From Flavobacterium terrigena (GTDB lineage: Bacteria; Bacteroidota; Bacteroidia; Flavobacteriales; Flavobacteriaceae): 64,000 nucleotides of DNA. The stretch's first letter is position 1, and each line of letters opens with the position of its first letter. The notes under the pieces were generated by a model. The model was not told where the DNA came from, ran no database searches, and worked only from the letters and a program-made list of their open reading frames with translations. A program made the position numbers and the translations under genes. Positions 45,175 to 52,996 of the stretch are shown here, piece after piece. The stretch is taken from NCBI RefSeq assembly GCF_900108955.1, contig NZ_FNYA01000003.1, positions 1 through 64,000 on the forward strand, in the 5' to 3' direction.

Positions 45175-45996
45175 ATGAAGAAGTTAGTATTTGCCCTATT
45201 ATTACTTTCAACATTTCTTGGTTTTTCTCAAGAGCAAACTGTTCACTCTATTTATTTCGATACCGATGTTCGCGAAATAAAACAACTACAATCAGATGCA
45301 GTTGTTCATTTTTTAAGCTTAATTGACACCACTCGTTTAGAAAGTGTTTCCATTTACGGATATTGTGACGATGTGGGAAAAGTAGATTACAACTACAAAT
45401 TATCGCAAGACAGAGCCAATAGTGTCAAAAACATGTTGGTTAAAAAAGGCGTAAAATATAAAATCATCGTTAAAATTGAAGGAAAAGGAAAAGTCATGAT
45501 CGACGAAGATTTGGAAGAAAATGTTCCAGAAGCGCGTTCAAAAAACCGTAGAGTAGATGTGGTTTTAAATTTTAAACCTTTCGTGGTGGAAGATTTAAAC
45601 ATTCCTGGTTTATATTCTACCATTAGAAAAGATGCTCAAGAAGGTGATCGTGTGTATTTAGACAAACTTTTATTTGATGCTGGAAGTAGTAAACTAAAAG
45701 AAAGCGCTAAAAAAGAACTAGATAAAATTACCATTCTTTTAAAAAGATATCCAAAAATAAACATTGAAATTCAAGGTCACGTTTGTTGTACACCCACTTT
45801 TCATAAAGAAGCGATTGATAGCGGCACTCGAAAAAGAGAACTTTCTAAAAACAGAGCAGAGCGAGTTTATAAATATTTGCTAAGCCGTGGAATTGGTAAA
45901 GCCAGACTAACTTTCAAAGGTTACGGAAACACACAACCTCTTGGAAAAGGTTCAGAATATGACCGAAGAGTAGAATTAGTGATTACGAAGATTTAA
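45175..45996 (+). CDS. Small secreted protein with two tandem OmpA C-terminal domains
   Basis: The 273-residue protein has a signal peptide (FLGFSQ) followed directly by two OmpA-like peptidoglycan-binding domains and no barrel. Domain 1 (about 25-130) starts SIYFDTD and has KLSQDRANSV and NRRVDVVL. Domain 2 (about 155-273) starts LLFDAGSSKL and has ELSKNRAERVY, FKGYGNTQP and YDRRVELVI. Domain 2 carries an inserted segment with GHVCCTP, two adjacent cysteines. It is presumably a soluble periplasmic protein that clamps or bridges peptidoglycan. It follows the S41 protease gene by one base, and a bidirectional terminator ends the unit. Confidence 0.85.
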   Translation: MKKLVFALLLLSTFLGFSQEQTVHSIYFDTDVREIKQLQSDAVVHFLSLIDTTRLESVSIYGYCDDVGKVDYNYKLSQDRANSVKNMLVKKGVKYKIIVKIEGKGKVMIDEDLEENVPEARSKNRRVDVVLNFKPFVVEDLNIPGLYSTIRKDAQEGDRVYLDKLLFDAGSSKLKESAKKELDKITILLKRYPKINIEIQGHVCCTPTFHKEAIDSGTRKRELSKNRAERVYKYLLSRGIGKARLTFKGYGNTQPLGKGSEYDRRVELVITKI

Positions 45997-46000
45997 TAAA

Positions 46001-46036
46001 AAACCCAGTCAATTTGATTTGACTGGGTTTTTCTTT
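46001..46036. terminator. Bidirectional terminator between the tandem-OmpA and GNAT genes
   Basis: A 12-bp perfect stem (46001-46012 with 46019-46030) has an A run on its left and T runs on its right. The stem core CCAGTCAA is shared with the terminator at 10440. Confidence 0.88.
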
Positions 46037-46037
46037 T

Positions 46038-46481
46038 TTATGCTTTTCGCATTTCAATATGCGGAATATCGTCTTCTAAATAACTTTCACCAACGATAAC
46101 AAAACCATGACTTTCGTAAAATTTTTGCAAATACAATTGTGCAGAAATGGTAATGTTAGTTTCATGAAATAAGTCTTTTACGGCATCAATTGAAGCTTTC
46201 ATTAAATCGTGACCTAATTTTTTATCTCGGTGAGATGGTTTTACAATCACCCGACCAATAGAACTTTGGGTAAAATAATCATTGGGTTTAAAAAGTCGAG
46301 AATACGCCGCCAAAACGCCTTCGTAATAGCCTAAAACGTGAATTGCTTTCTCGTCTTTGCCATCAACGTCTTGATAAACGCAATTTTGCTCCACTACAAA
46401 CACTTCTGAACGCAATTGTAGTATTTGATATAGTTCTGTTGTAGAAAGTTCGTTAAAACGCTTTATTTTGAATTGTAACAT
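46038..46481 (-). CDS. GNAT family N-acetyltransferase (ElaA-like)
   Basis: The 147-residue product fits the ElaA-like branch of GNAT acetyltransferases, with LRSEVFVVEQNCVYQDVDG near the N-terminus and the acetyl-CoA loop region RVIVKPSHRDKKLGHDLM (about 76-93), whose R/Q-x-x-G/A pattern is degenerate as usual for ElaA. The acceptor substrate is unknown. It begins directly after the DUF4837 stop codon, so the two are likely co-transcribed. Confidence 0.88.
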   Translation of the reverse strand: MLQFKIKRFNELSTTELYQILQLRSEVFVVEQNCVYQDVDGKDEKAIHVLGYYEGVLAAYSRLFKPNDYFTQSSIGRVIVKPSHRDKKLGHDLMKASIDAVKDLFHETNITISAQLYLQKFYESHGFVIVGESYLEDDIPHIEMRKA

Positions 46482-47459
46482 CTATAATATTTTCGTTGAT
46501 TTAATAATCGCTTCCATTTCGAACAATAAATTCTTTTTGGAATGAACCGGATTGTAGGCAAAACCATCAATAATGATAAACCTTTTACGTTTGTTATCTC
46601 TAATTGCGAAATTCACATAAGGTCCGGTCATGAAATCATTATGAAATTCCCAATTTCCACGCATTTCGTATGCTAAATTTTTTTGAATTTCTGTCGTATG
46701 AAAACTTGGATAATAGGCTTGTTCGGTAATCATATAACTTCCGTTGGTTTTTCCTAAAACGTATTTTTTAGCCACTTGATTTCGCATAAACATACTATTT
46801 GTTACTAGAGCTTTTTGGTTATATAAAGCTGAAAAACTAGCGGTATAAATTAGCATGTTGTTAAAACCTGAGCCTACTTCTTTTCGCAACCATAAAAAAT
46901 TTTCGCCTTGTAAGCCTTTTTTATATTCTGATGGAATTTGAATATCAACCGAAAATTGTTTTGCAACCTGTTTTTTTAAATTGGAATTAACGTTGATTTT
47001 TTGCAAAACCAAATTGATCTCCGAATTGTAAAACGTATTCATAATTTCTTTACCAGAATTTTGCAGTTGATTTAACAACATGTCTTCGTTTTTTCCTTGA
47101 ATCGTAAAAACATTCTGATTGTTAGCGAATTTATTTTTTACGAGAGTCGTTTGGTTTTTAAAGTTAGAAGAAACAATCAAAATATTTCTCGAAGCTTTTG
47201 CATCTGAAGGTAAATAGTTCGTGTGAATTGGCATTAATGTAAAAACCGATTCACATTCATGTAAACCCGTAATTGGTGCCGCAAATTTTTCTCTGATTTT
47301 TTCGCCAATTTTTCCGTTCCAAAGAGAAATAGGAATGACAACAGTGACTGAATTCTGATTGAGATATTGGTTTTTTTCAACAACATCTTTTTTTTCTTGT
47401 TCTTCATCAAAACAAGAAAACAAACTAAAAGAGAAAAGTAATAGAAGTATTTTTTTCAA
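46482..47459 (-). CDS. DUF4837 family lipoprotein
   Basis: This is a Bacteroidota-specific family of unknown function. I prefer the TTG at 47459, which yields a classic lipoprotein signal (KKILLLLFSFSLFSC, lipobox FSC) and about 325 residues. The GTG at 47501 would put 14 extra residues in front and would start inside the terminator hairpin of the preceding gene. The body contains VVIPISLWNGKIGEKI and a C-terminal NFAIRDNKRKRFIIIDGF, both typical of the family. It is followed directly by the GNAT gene. Confidence 0.85.
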   Translation of the reverse strand: MKKILLLLFSFSLFSCFDEEQEKKDVVEKNQYLNQNSVTVVIPISLWNGKIGEKIREKFAAPITGLHECESVFTLMPIHTNYLPSDAKASRNILIVSSNFKNQTTLVKNKFANNQNVFTIQGKNEDMLLNQLQNSGKEIMNTFYNSEINLVLQKINVNSNLKKQVAKQFSVDIQIPSEYKKGLQGENFLWLRKEVGSGFNNMLIYTASFSALYNQKALVTNSMFMRNQVAKKYVLGKTNGSYMITEQAYYPSFHTTEIQKNLAYEMRGNWEFHNDFMTGPYVNFAIRDNKRKRFIIIDGFAYNPVHSKKNLLFEMEAIIKSTKIL

Positions 47460-47493
47460 TTGGGGTGTTTTTAATAATGCGAAATTAAAACAA

Positions 47494-47527
47494 AAAACCA
47501 CAATATTGATGTGAACATTGTGGTTTT
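47494..47527 (-). terminator. Terminator after the LysM lytic transglycosylase gene
   Basis: An 11-bp stem (47494-47504 with 47517-47527) has a T-rich tail on the minus strand, 20 bases after the gene's stop codon. Confidence 0.8.
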
Positions 47528-47546
47528 AAGAACTTTATTTTTGTTT

Positions 47547-49274
47547 TTAACCCTGAATTTTCAATTTCATTCCTGGTTGAATATTATCTGATTTTAAATC
47601 GTTTTTCTTTTTTAAATCCTCAGCTGTTAAATTCGGAAACTTTTTAGTAATTGAAAAAATAGAATCTCCTTTTTGTACGATGTAATAATCTTCTTTAATT
47701 TCAATTTTGCTTTTCGCTGAAGCATATTTGTTTTCCGTTGCTTTTGGTTTTGCTACTTCACCTGTATTTGGTTCTGTATTTTCAGCAACAGCAGTTTCAA
47801 CAACTGGTTCTAATATTTCCGTTTTCTTCTTCGGTTTCTTGATTACTTCATTAACCGTAACTTTTTTCGTAGTTTGAATTACTAAACTTTGACCGGCATT
47901 GATTTTGCTTCCTTTGATTTTATTCCATTTTCTTAAATCAGAAATCGAAACATTATTTTTATCTGCAATTACACCAAGAGATTCACCTGATTTAACTTTA
48001 TGATAGTTTTTACTAACGACTTCTTTCGTGCGTTTTTTGATAACTTCTTCGTATTCTGTAGTATCGTCATTTTTCATTTTGAAATTGGAAGCAACTGCTA
48101 TTGAATCTTGTTTGGCAATACTATCACGTTTTCTAACTTGAGCCAATTGAATCGTATTAATTTTCTCTTGCTCTAAATATGTTAAATAGCCGTAAATCTT
48201 TTCTTCGTTTGATACAAAAATTCCGATTTTGTTTTTCGGCAAACGCAAGTAAAAATGTTCATCTCCAATTGACGGAATGTATTTCGATTTATAAATTGGA
48301 TTCAAATATTCCAATTGTTCTTCAGAAATATCTAATAAATCAGACAATTGTTTGAATGTCATCGCATGTTTCACCATAACAGTATCCGTTTCCGCATACT
48401 TCATTTCTGCTTTGTGCGCCACTAAACCGTGTTCTTTTTTGAACTCGTAAATGTACATCGTAGCTAAAAACGCTGGTAAATAATTCGCAGTTTCTCTTGG
48501 TAAGAATTTTCTAATTTCCCAATAATCTGTTTTTCCACCAGAACGTCTGATCGCTTTAGAAACATTACCTGGACCGCAATTGTACGAAGCTAAAACCAAA
48601 CTCCAATCGCCAAAAATAGCATACATGTTCATCATATAATGACAAGCCGCTTCTGTTGATTTGATTGGATCGTGACGCTCATCAACGTAAGTTGTGATGT
48701 CTAATTTATATTGTTTTCCAGTTGCTGGCATAAATTGCCATAAACCACCAGCACCAACTTTAGATTTTGCTTTTGGTTGTAAAGCCGATTCAACAATGGC
48801 TAAATATTTGATTTCTAATGGTAAATTGTATTTTGATAATTTTTCTTCGAATAATGGAAAATAATATTCCGCGATGGCCATTTGTCTTTCGAAACTTTTC
48901 GCTCTGTTTTTTAAGAACGATTTGATTACGTTTTCCAATGCTGGATTGTACTCAATTACGAAAGGCGATTGCACATCTAATTTGTGTAAACGTTTTTTAA
49001 GTAATTCTGTATCTAAATCGTAAGACACTTTTTCGTCGATGTTCATGTTTTCAATATCGAAAAACATTTCGTTTGACAAACTCGCATCCGATAATTCTTT
49101 CATCCATCTTTGGTCGATACAAGCACTTGTTTCGTGATTGTTAAACGTCGCTTTAAGCGAATCTAAATAAGATACTTTTGGAGTAAAAAGAGTGGGTGTG
49201 ATCTCTTGGTTATCTTGCGCAAACAATCCATTCGACAGGAAAAGACCAAAAGCTAGTATTACAAATTTCTTCAT
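47547..49274 (-). CDS. MltD-like lytic transglycosylase with two LysM domains
   Basis: The enzyme cleaves the glycan strand of peptidoglycan. The 575-residue protein has a signal peptide (LFLSNGLFAQ) and an SLT domain (about 150-290) with the catalytic glutamate E162 in YLAIVESALQP, GAGGLWQFMPATG, and SYNCGPGNV. After a linker come two LysM peptidoglycan-binding domains at about 421-465 (YHKVKSGESLGVIA) and 529-575 (YYIVQKGDSIFSIT). This matches membrane-bound transglycosylase D, but with a Sec signal rather than a lipobox. It lies between pgk and the DUF4837 gene, with terminators on both sides. Confidence 0.94.
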   Translation of the reverse strand: MKKFVILAFGLFLSNGLFAQDNQEITPTLFTPKVSYLDSLKATFNNHETSACIDQRWMKELSDASLSNEMFFDIENMNIDEKVSYDLDTELLKKRLHKLDVQSPFVIEYNPALENVIKSFLKNRAKSFERQMAIAEYYFPLFEEKLSKYNLPLEIKYLAIVESALQPKAKSKVGAGGLWQFMPATGKQYKLDITTYVDERHDPIKSTEAACHYMMNMYAIFGDWSLVLASYNCGPGNVSKAIRRSGGKTDYWEIRKFLPRETANYLPAFLATMYIYEFKKEHGLVAHKAEMKYAETDTVMVKHAMTFKQLSDLLDISEEQLEYLNPIYKSKYIPSIGDEHFYLRLPKNKIGIFVSNEEKIYGYLTYLEQEKINTIQLAQVRKRDSIAKQDSIAVASNFKMKNDDTTEYEEVIKKRTKEVVSKNYHKVKSGESLGVIADKNNVSISDLRKWNKIKGSKINAGQSLVIQTTKKVTVNEVIKKPKKKTEILEPVVETAVAENTEPNTGEVAKPKATENKYASAKSKIEIKEDYYIVQKGDSIFSITKKFPNLTAEDLKKKNDLKSDNIQPGMKLKIQG

Positions 49275-49444
49275 TCTTTATATATGTTTTTTCTCCATAA
49301 ATTTCGGAGCGTTATTTCTAAATCATTAGTATACAATTACTTGTAGAAACGCAAATATATTTTATTTATTGTTTAGAACCCAACTTTTAACGATTAAATT
49401 TCCGTTTTAACGTTTTTTTTGGAATTTTGGCGATAAATTTAAAA

Positions 49445-49475
49445 ACCCTTCAAGAGTTTTGAGCTCTTGAAGGGT
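49445..49475 (-). terminator. Terminator after pgk
   Basis: A 12-bp perfect stem (49445-49456 with 49464-49475, 7-base loop) is followed on the minus strand by five T, 24 bases after the pgk stop. Confidence 0.88.
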
Positions 49476-49498
49476 AATGTTATTAATAGAATTATTTT

Positions 49499-50686
49499 TT
49501 ACTTCAAAATAGCCGCAATTCCTGGTAATGTTTTTCCTTCTAACATTTCTAACATCGCACCACCACCAGTAGAAACGTAACTCATTTTGTTTTCTAAACC
49601 AAATTGTTTTACCGCAGCAACACTATCACCACCACCAACTAATGAGAAACATCCGTTTTGAGTAGATTCTGCAATGAAATCTCCTAAAGTAATTGTTCCG
49701 TTCGCAAAAGCTGGTAATTCAAACACACCAATTGGTCCGTTCCAAAGTATTGTTTTTGAATTTAAAATCACGTCTTTTAATTGTTCTAATGTTTTCGGAC
49801 CTGCATCTAAACCTTGCCATCCAGCAGGAATTTCTGCTACATTCACCACTTGCGTATTTGCATCATTTGAAAATGCATCGGCTGCTACAACATCAATTGG
49901 TAAGTGAATTTTCACACCTTTTTCTGTTGCTTGTTTCATGATGTCTAAAGCCAATTCCATTTTATCATCTTCACAAATAGAATTTCCGATATTTCCGCCC
50001 ATCGCTTTGATGAACGTAAACGTCATTCCACCACCAATAATCATGTGATCTACTTTATCTAAAATGTTTTCGATAATCGTAATTTTAGAAGAAACTTTAC
50101 TTCCTCCAAGTATTGCTGTAACTGGTTTTTCAGAGTTTTTCAATACTTTATTGATGCTTTCAATTTCTTTCGCTAATAAAGCTCCAAAACATTTATCATT
50201 CGGGAATTCGTTCGCAATAATTGTAGTTGAAGCATGCGCTCTGTGCGCCGTTCCGAAAGCGTCATTCACATACACATCACCTAAACTTGCTAATTCTTTA
50301 GAAAAATCAATATCTCCAGCTTCTTCTTCGGCATAAAAACGTAAATTTTCTAATAATAAAATTTCACCATTTTGTAAGTTCGAAGCCGCATCTTTCGCGA
50401 TTTCTCCTCTACAATCTGATGCAAATTTTACTTTTTTTCCTAAAACTTCTTCCACTTTAGAAACAATATGTTGTAAAGAATATTTCTCTTCTTTTCCTTT
50501 TGGTCTTCCTAAATGCGACATTAAAATTACTGAACCACCATCGTTTAAAATTTTATCAATTGTTGGCTTTGCGGCTTCAATACGATTCGCATCTGTAACT
50601 TTAAAATTTTCATCTAAAGGCACATTAAAATCTACACGGATTAAAGCTTTTTTGTTGTTAAAATTGATGTCGAAAATAGTTTTCAT
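49499..50686 (-). CDS. pgk: Phosphoglycerate kinase
   Basis: The enzyme converts 1,3-bisphosphoglycerate and ADP to 3-phosphoglycerate and ATP in glycolysis. The 395-residue protein is full length. It has the N-terminal [16 protein letters not shown] and [16 protein letters not shown] substrate-binding segments, [12 protein letters not shown], the [11 protein letters not shown] hinge region, and the nucleotide-binding [13 protein letters not shown] near the C-terminus. It is monocistronic, with its own -7 box and terminator, and divergent from holB. Confidence 0.98.
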   Translation of the reverse strand: MKTIFDINFNNKKALIRVDFNVPLDENFKVTDANRIEAAKPTIDKILNDGGSVILMSHLGRPKGKEEKYSLQHIVSKVEEVLGKKVKFASDCRGEIAKDAASNLQNGEILLLENLRFYAEEEAGDIDFSKELASLGDVYVNDAFGTAHRAHASTTIIANEFPNDKCFGALLAKEIESINKVLKNSEKPVTAILGGSKVSSKITIIENILDKVDHMIIGGGMTFTFIKAMGGNIGNSICEDDKMELALDIMKQATEKGVKIHLPIDVVAADAFSNDANTQVVNVAEIPAGWQGLDAGPKTLEQLKDVILNSKTILWNGPIGVFELPAFANGTITLGDFIAESTQNGCFSLVGGGDSVAAVKQFGLENKMSYVSTGGGAMLEMLEGKTLPGIAAILK

Positions 50687-50735
50687 AATTTTATTTTTTA
50701 TTGTTGTTGTTTATTTTTTCACTTAAAAAGAACTG

Positions 50736-50743
50736 CAAATATA
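50736..50743 (-). promoter_or_regulatory. Candidate -7 box for pgk
   Basis: The minus strand reads TATATTTG (TAnnTTTG) 50 bases before the pgk ATG, in the divergent region shared with holB. Confidence 0.45.
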
Positions 50744-50776
50744 AAAGTTTGATTTTAAACGAAGATAAAAATCTCT

Positions 50777-50784
50777 TATATTTG
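50777..50784 (+). promoter_or_regulatory. Candidate -7 box for holB
   Basis: TATATTTG matches TAnnTTTG and ends four bases before the ATG at 50789, predicting a near-leaderless mRNA. A TTTG lies 25 bases further upstream at 50748-50751, slightly beyond normal -33 spacing. Confidence 0.45.
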
Positions 50785-50788
50785 CTCG

Positions 50789-51946
50789 ATGCTTTTTAAC
50801 GACATACTTGGTCAAGACCACATTAAAAACTTTTTAATTACTACTGCCAACGCAGGAAGAATTCCACATGCCCAATTGTTTATTGGTCCGGAAGGTTCTG
50901 GAACGTTGCCAATGGCGATTGCTTATGCGCAATATGTTTTGTGCGGCAATGTTGATGGTGAAAACACGACTGGAAATGCGGCTTGTAATTTAAAATTCGA
51001 TCATTATTCGCATCCAGATATGCATTTTGTATATCCAATTACGGCGACTGATGATGTAAAAGGCGATAATGTCGTAAGTGCAAATTTCTTAGAACATTGG
51101 AGAAGTTTCTTAAAGGAAAATCCGTATGCGAGTTTATTCGATTGGTATAAAAAATTAGAAATCCCGAAAAAACAAGGAATTATTAGCGTTAAAGAATCGG
51201 CGGCGATTAATAAAAATTTATCCTTGAAAGCTTACGAAGGCGGTTACAAAGTGATGATTATTTGGATGGCCGATAAAATGAGAGTCGACGCAGCGAATAA
51301 ATTACTGAAATTACTAGAAGAACCGCCAGAAAAAACGGTTTTCATTTTAATTTCTGAAAGTATTGACGATTTGTTACAAACGATTATTTCTCGTTGTCAA
51401 GTAGTTGATTTTTTAGCGTTGCCGGAACAAGTGATTACTGATAAATTAATTTCTGCACATCAAGTTGAGGCGAATGTAGCTAAAAAAATCGCACATCAAA
51501 GTGAAGGAAATTATAATAAAGCGTTGCATTTATTGCACAAAGACGACGATGATAGCATTTTTGAAGAATGGTTTATCAACTGGGTTCGAGCGGCGTTTAA
51601 AGCGAAAGGAAACGCAAGTGTAATTGCCGATTTGATTTCTTGGAGCACCACAATTGCCAAAGAAGGACGAGAAACGCAGAAGAATTTTTTACAATTTTGT
51701 ATTCAGTTTTTCCGACAAGCCTTGTTGTTGAATTATCAAACGAAAGATTTGGTGTATTTAGAACCAAATTTTGAGAATTTTAAACTAGAAAAATTTGCGC
51801 CTTTTATTCACGGAAATAACATTGTAGATATTTTTAAAGAATTGGAAGATGCGATTTATCATATTGAAAGAAACGGAAACAGTAATGTGATTTTAACCGA
51901 TTTATCGATAAAACTAACACGATTGTTGCATAAAAAAGAGATTTAA
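50789..51946 (+). CDS. holB: DNA polymerase III subunit delta'
   Basis: Delta' is the stator of the clamp loader. The 385-residue protein starts FNDILGQDHIKNFL and has IPHAQLFIGPEGSG, a P-loop-like segment lacking the lysine of a true Walker A, as expected for delta'. It also has AANKLLKLLEEPPEKTVFIL and IISRCQVVDF, the SRC motif that contacts the neighbouring ATPase subunit. The zinc-binding region is reduced (GNAACNLKFDHYSHPDMHF). doxX follows after 60 bases occupied by a heptamer array. Confidence 0.93.
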   Translation: MLFNDILGQDHIKNFLITTANAGRIPHAQLFIGPEGSGTLPMAIAYAQYVLCGNVDGENTTGNAACNLKFDHYSHPDMHFVYPITATDDVKGDNVVSANFLEHWRSFLKENPYASLFDWYKKLEIPKKQGIISVKESAAINKNLSLKAYEGGYKVMIIWMADKMRVDAANKLLKLLEEPPEKTVFILISESIDDLLQTIISRCQVVDFLALPEQVITDKLISAHQVEANVAKKIAHQSEGNYNKALHLLHKDDDDSIFEEWFINWVRAAFKAKGNASVIADLISWSTTIAKEGRETQKNFLQFCIQFFRQALLLNYQTKDLVYLEPNFENFKLEKFAPFIHGNNIVDIFKELEDAIYHIERNGNSNVILTDLSIKLTRLLHKKEI

Positions 51947-51949
51947 AAG

Positions 51950-51977
51950 TACGATTTGAAATTTACGATTTACGAAC
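51950..51977. repeat. Four-unit heptamer array upstream of doxX
   Basis: Four consecutive 7-base units begin TACGATT, TGAAATT on the plus strand. The array shares the exact 12-mer ACGATTTACGAA (51965-51976) with the array downstream of doxX. Confidence 0.75.
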
Positions 51978-52006
51978 TAAAAACATAAACCAAAAAACAA
52001 TAAACT

Positions 52007-52384
52007 ATGAATGCATTTGCCCTTATTTTACTAGCTTTTTTAGCTATTACATTTTTACAATCTGGATACGATAAAATTGCCGATTGGAACGGAAACGTAA
52101 GTTGGTTAAAAGGTCATTTTTCTCAAACTTTCCTAAAAAACCAAGTTCCTTTTGCGTTGTTAACTGTTTTAGCTTTAGAAATTGTAGCTGGAGTTTTAGC
52201 GATTATGGGAATTGCTGAAAACATTATGAGCGGTGCTACAATCATGGGAAATTATGCTTGTGTGGTTTCTTGTGTAACTTTATTGATGTTACTTTTCGGA
52301 CAACGAATTGCAAAAGATTATGATGGTGCCAGAACTATTGTGATTTACTTAATTCCTGCTTTGATTGGCGTGTATTGGTTGTAA
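52007..52384 (+). CDS. DoxX family membrane protein
   Basis: The 125-residue protein has four hydrophobic helices (about 3-14, 47-67, 72-95 and 105-125), the size and layout of DoxX/SURF4-like membrane proteins. The first helix is followed by LQSGYDKIADWNGN, a family hallmark. DoxX proteins are linked to thiosulfate oxidation in archaea and to redox stress elsewhere, but the role in this phylum is open. The gene is bracketed on both sides by heptamer arrays sharing a 12-base sequence. Confidence 0.88.
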   Translation: MNAFALILLAFLAITFLQSGYDKIADWNGNVSWLKGHFSQTFLKNQVPFALLTVLALEIVAGVLAIMGIAENIMSGATIMGNYACVVSCVTLLMLLFGQRIAKDYDGARTIVIYLIPALIGVYWL

Positions 52385-52385
52385 G

Positions 52386-52413
52386 AACGATTTACGAATT
52401 TTGATTTACGAAG
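52386..52413. repeat. Four-unit heptamer array downstream of doxX
   Basis: Four consecutive 7-base units begin AACGATT, TACGAAT. It includes ACGATTTACGAA (52387-52398), also found in direct orientation upstream of doxX. It starts one base after the doxX stop. Confidence 0.75.
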
Positions 52414-52423
52414 TACAAAATGT

Positions 52424-52470
52424 CAAACTTTGCCTGTACAGTTTGTCATGCTGTAAGCATCTCATACAGA
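52424..52470. repeat. Second, reduced copy of the CAAACT/AGTTTGTCAT hairpin element
   Basis: CAAACT-N10-AGTTTGTCAT (52424-52449) repeats the hairpin seen at 13775-13798, including the exact 12-mer ACAGTTTGTCAT, followed by ATCTCATA, which also occurs in the first copy. It lacks the long inverted arms. Confidence 0.5.
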
Positions 52471-52489
52471 TCAATTTAAAATTTTTATT

Positions 52490-52996
52490 TTGGAAAAAGA
52501 AGAACTTAATAAATTAATCGATAAAATTGAATCTGAAAACCCTGTAGAAAAAGCTTTTTTTGGGTTACATAGTTCTGATTATGGTGAATCTTCATATATA
52601 AAAGCAAACAAATATGGTCTTGAATTATTCGCAAGAGAATTATTAATTGCTTCATCCAAATCCGAAGAAAATTTAAATGAATATAAAGATAATGTTATAG
52701 AATTTTCTTTAAACGAAAAATGGTTAACAAGCGACATTTGGATTAATCATATTGAACTAAAAAAAGAAGATAGAATCGATTTAATAAAAGAAGAAATACC
52801 AAAAATTACTTGGAAAGATAAATTCATCCTTGTTGGTTGTTTTTTTACTATTGCTCTTTTAATAATAATTTTTATTGTTGGTCTTTTTAGTGTTTTTAAT
52901 TGGTATAATGAAGATAAAGAAACTAAACAAAATAAAAATTTGGAACTAAAAAAGTTTGTTGACGAAATAAGCGTTATTAACTTATATAAAATTTAA
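52490..52996 (+). CDS. Hypothetical protein with one C-terminal membrane helix
   Basis: I do not recognise a family. The 168-residue product starts with TTG at 52490, for which no better start is visible. The N-terminal ~110 residues are charged and helical (rich in Glu, Lys, Ile). A single strong membrane helix follows (about 113-134, FFTIALLIIIFIVGLF), then a 30-residue charged tail. There is no signal peptide, so the N-terminal domain is probably cytosolic. It is very A+T-rich compared with the housekeeping genes around it, lies directly after two repeat elements, and its stop overlaps the stop of the convergent helicase gene by four bases. It could be a recent acquisition. Confidence 0.6.
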   Translation: MEKEELNKLIDKIESENPVEKAFFGLHSSDYGESSYIKANKYGLELFARELLIASSKSEENLNEYKDNVIEFSLNEKWLTSDIWINHIELKKEDRIDLIKEEIPKITWKDKFILVGCFFTIALLIIIFIVGLFSVFNWYNEDKETKQNKNLELKKFVDEISVINLYKI

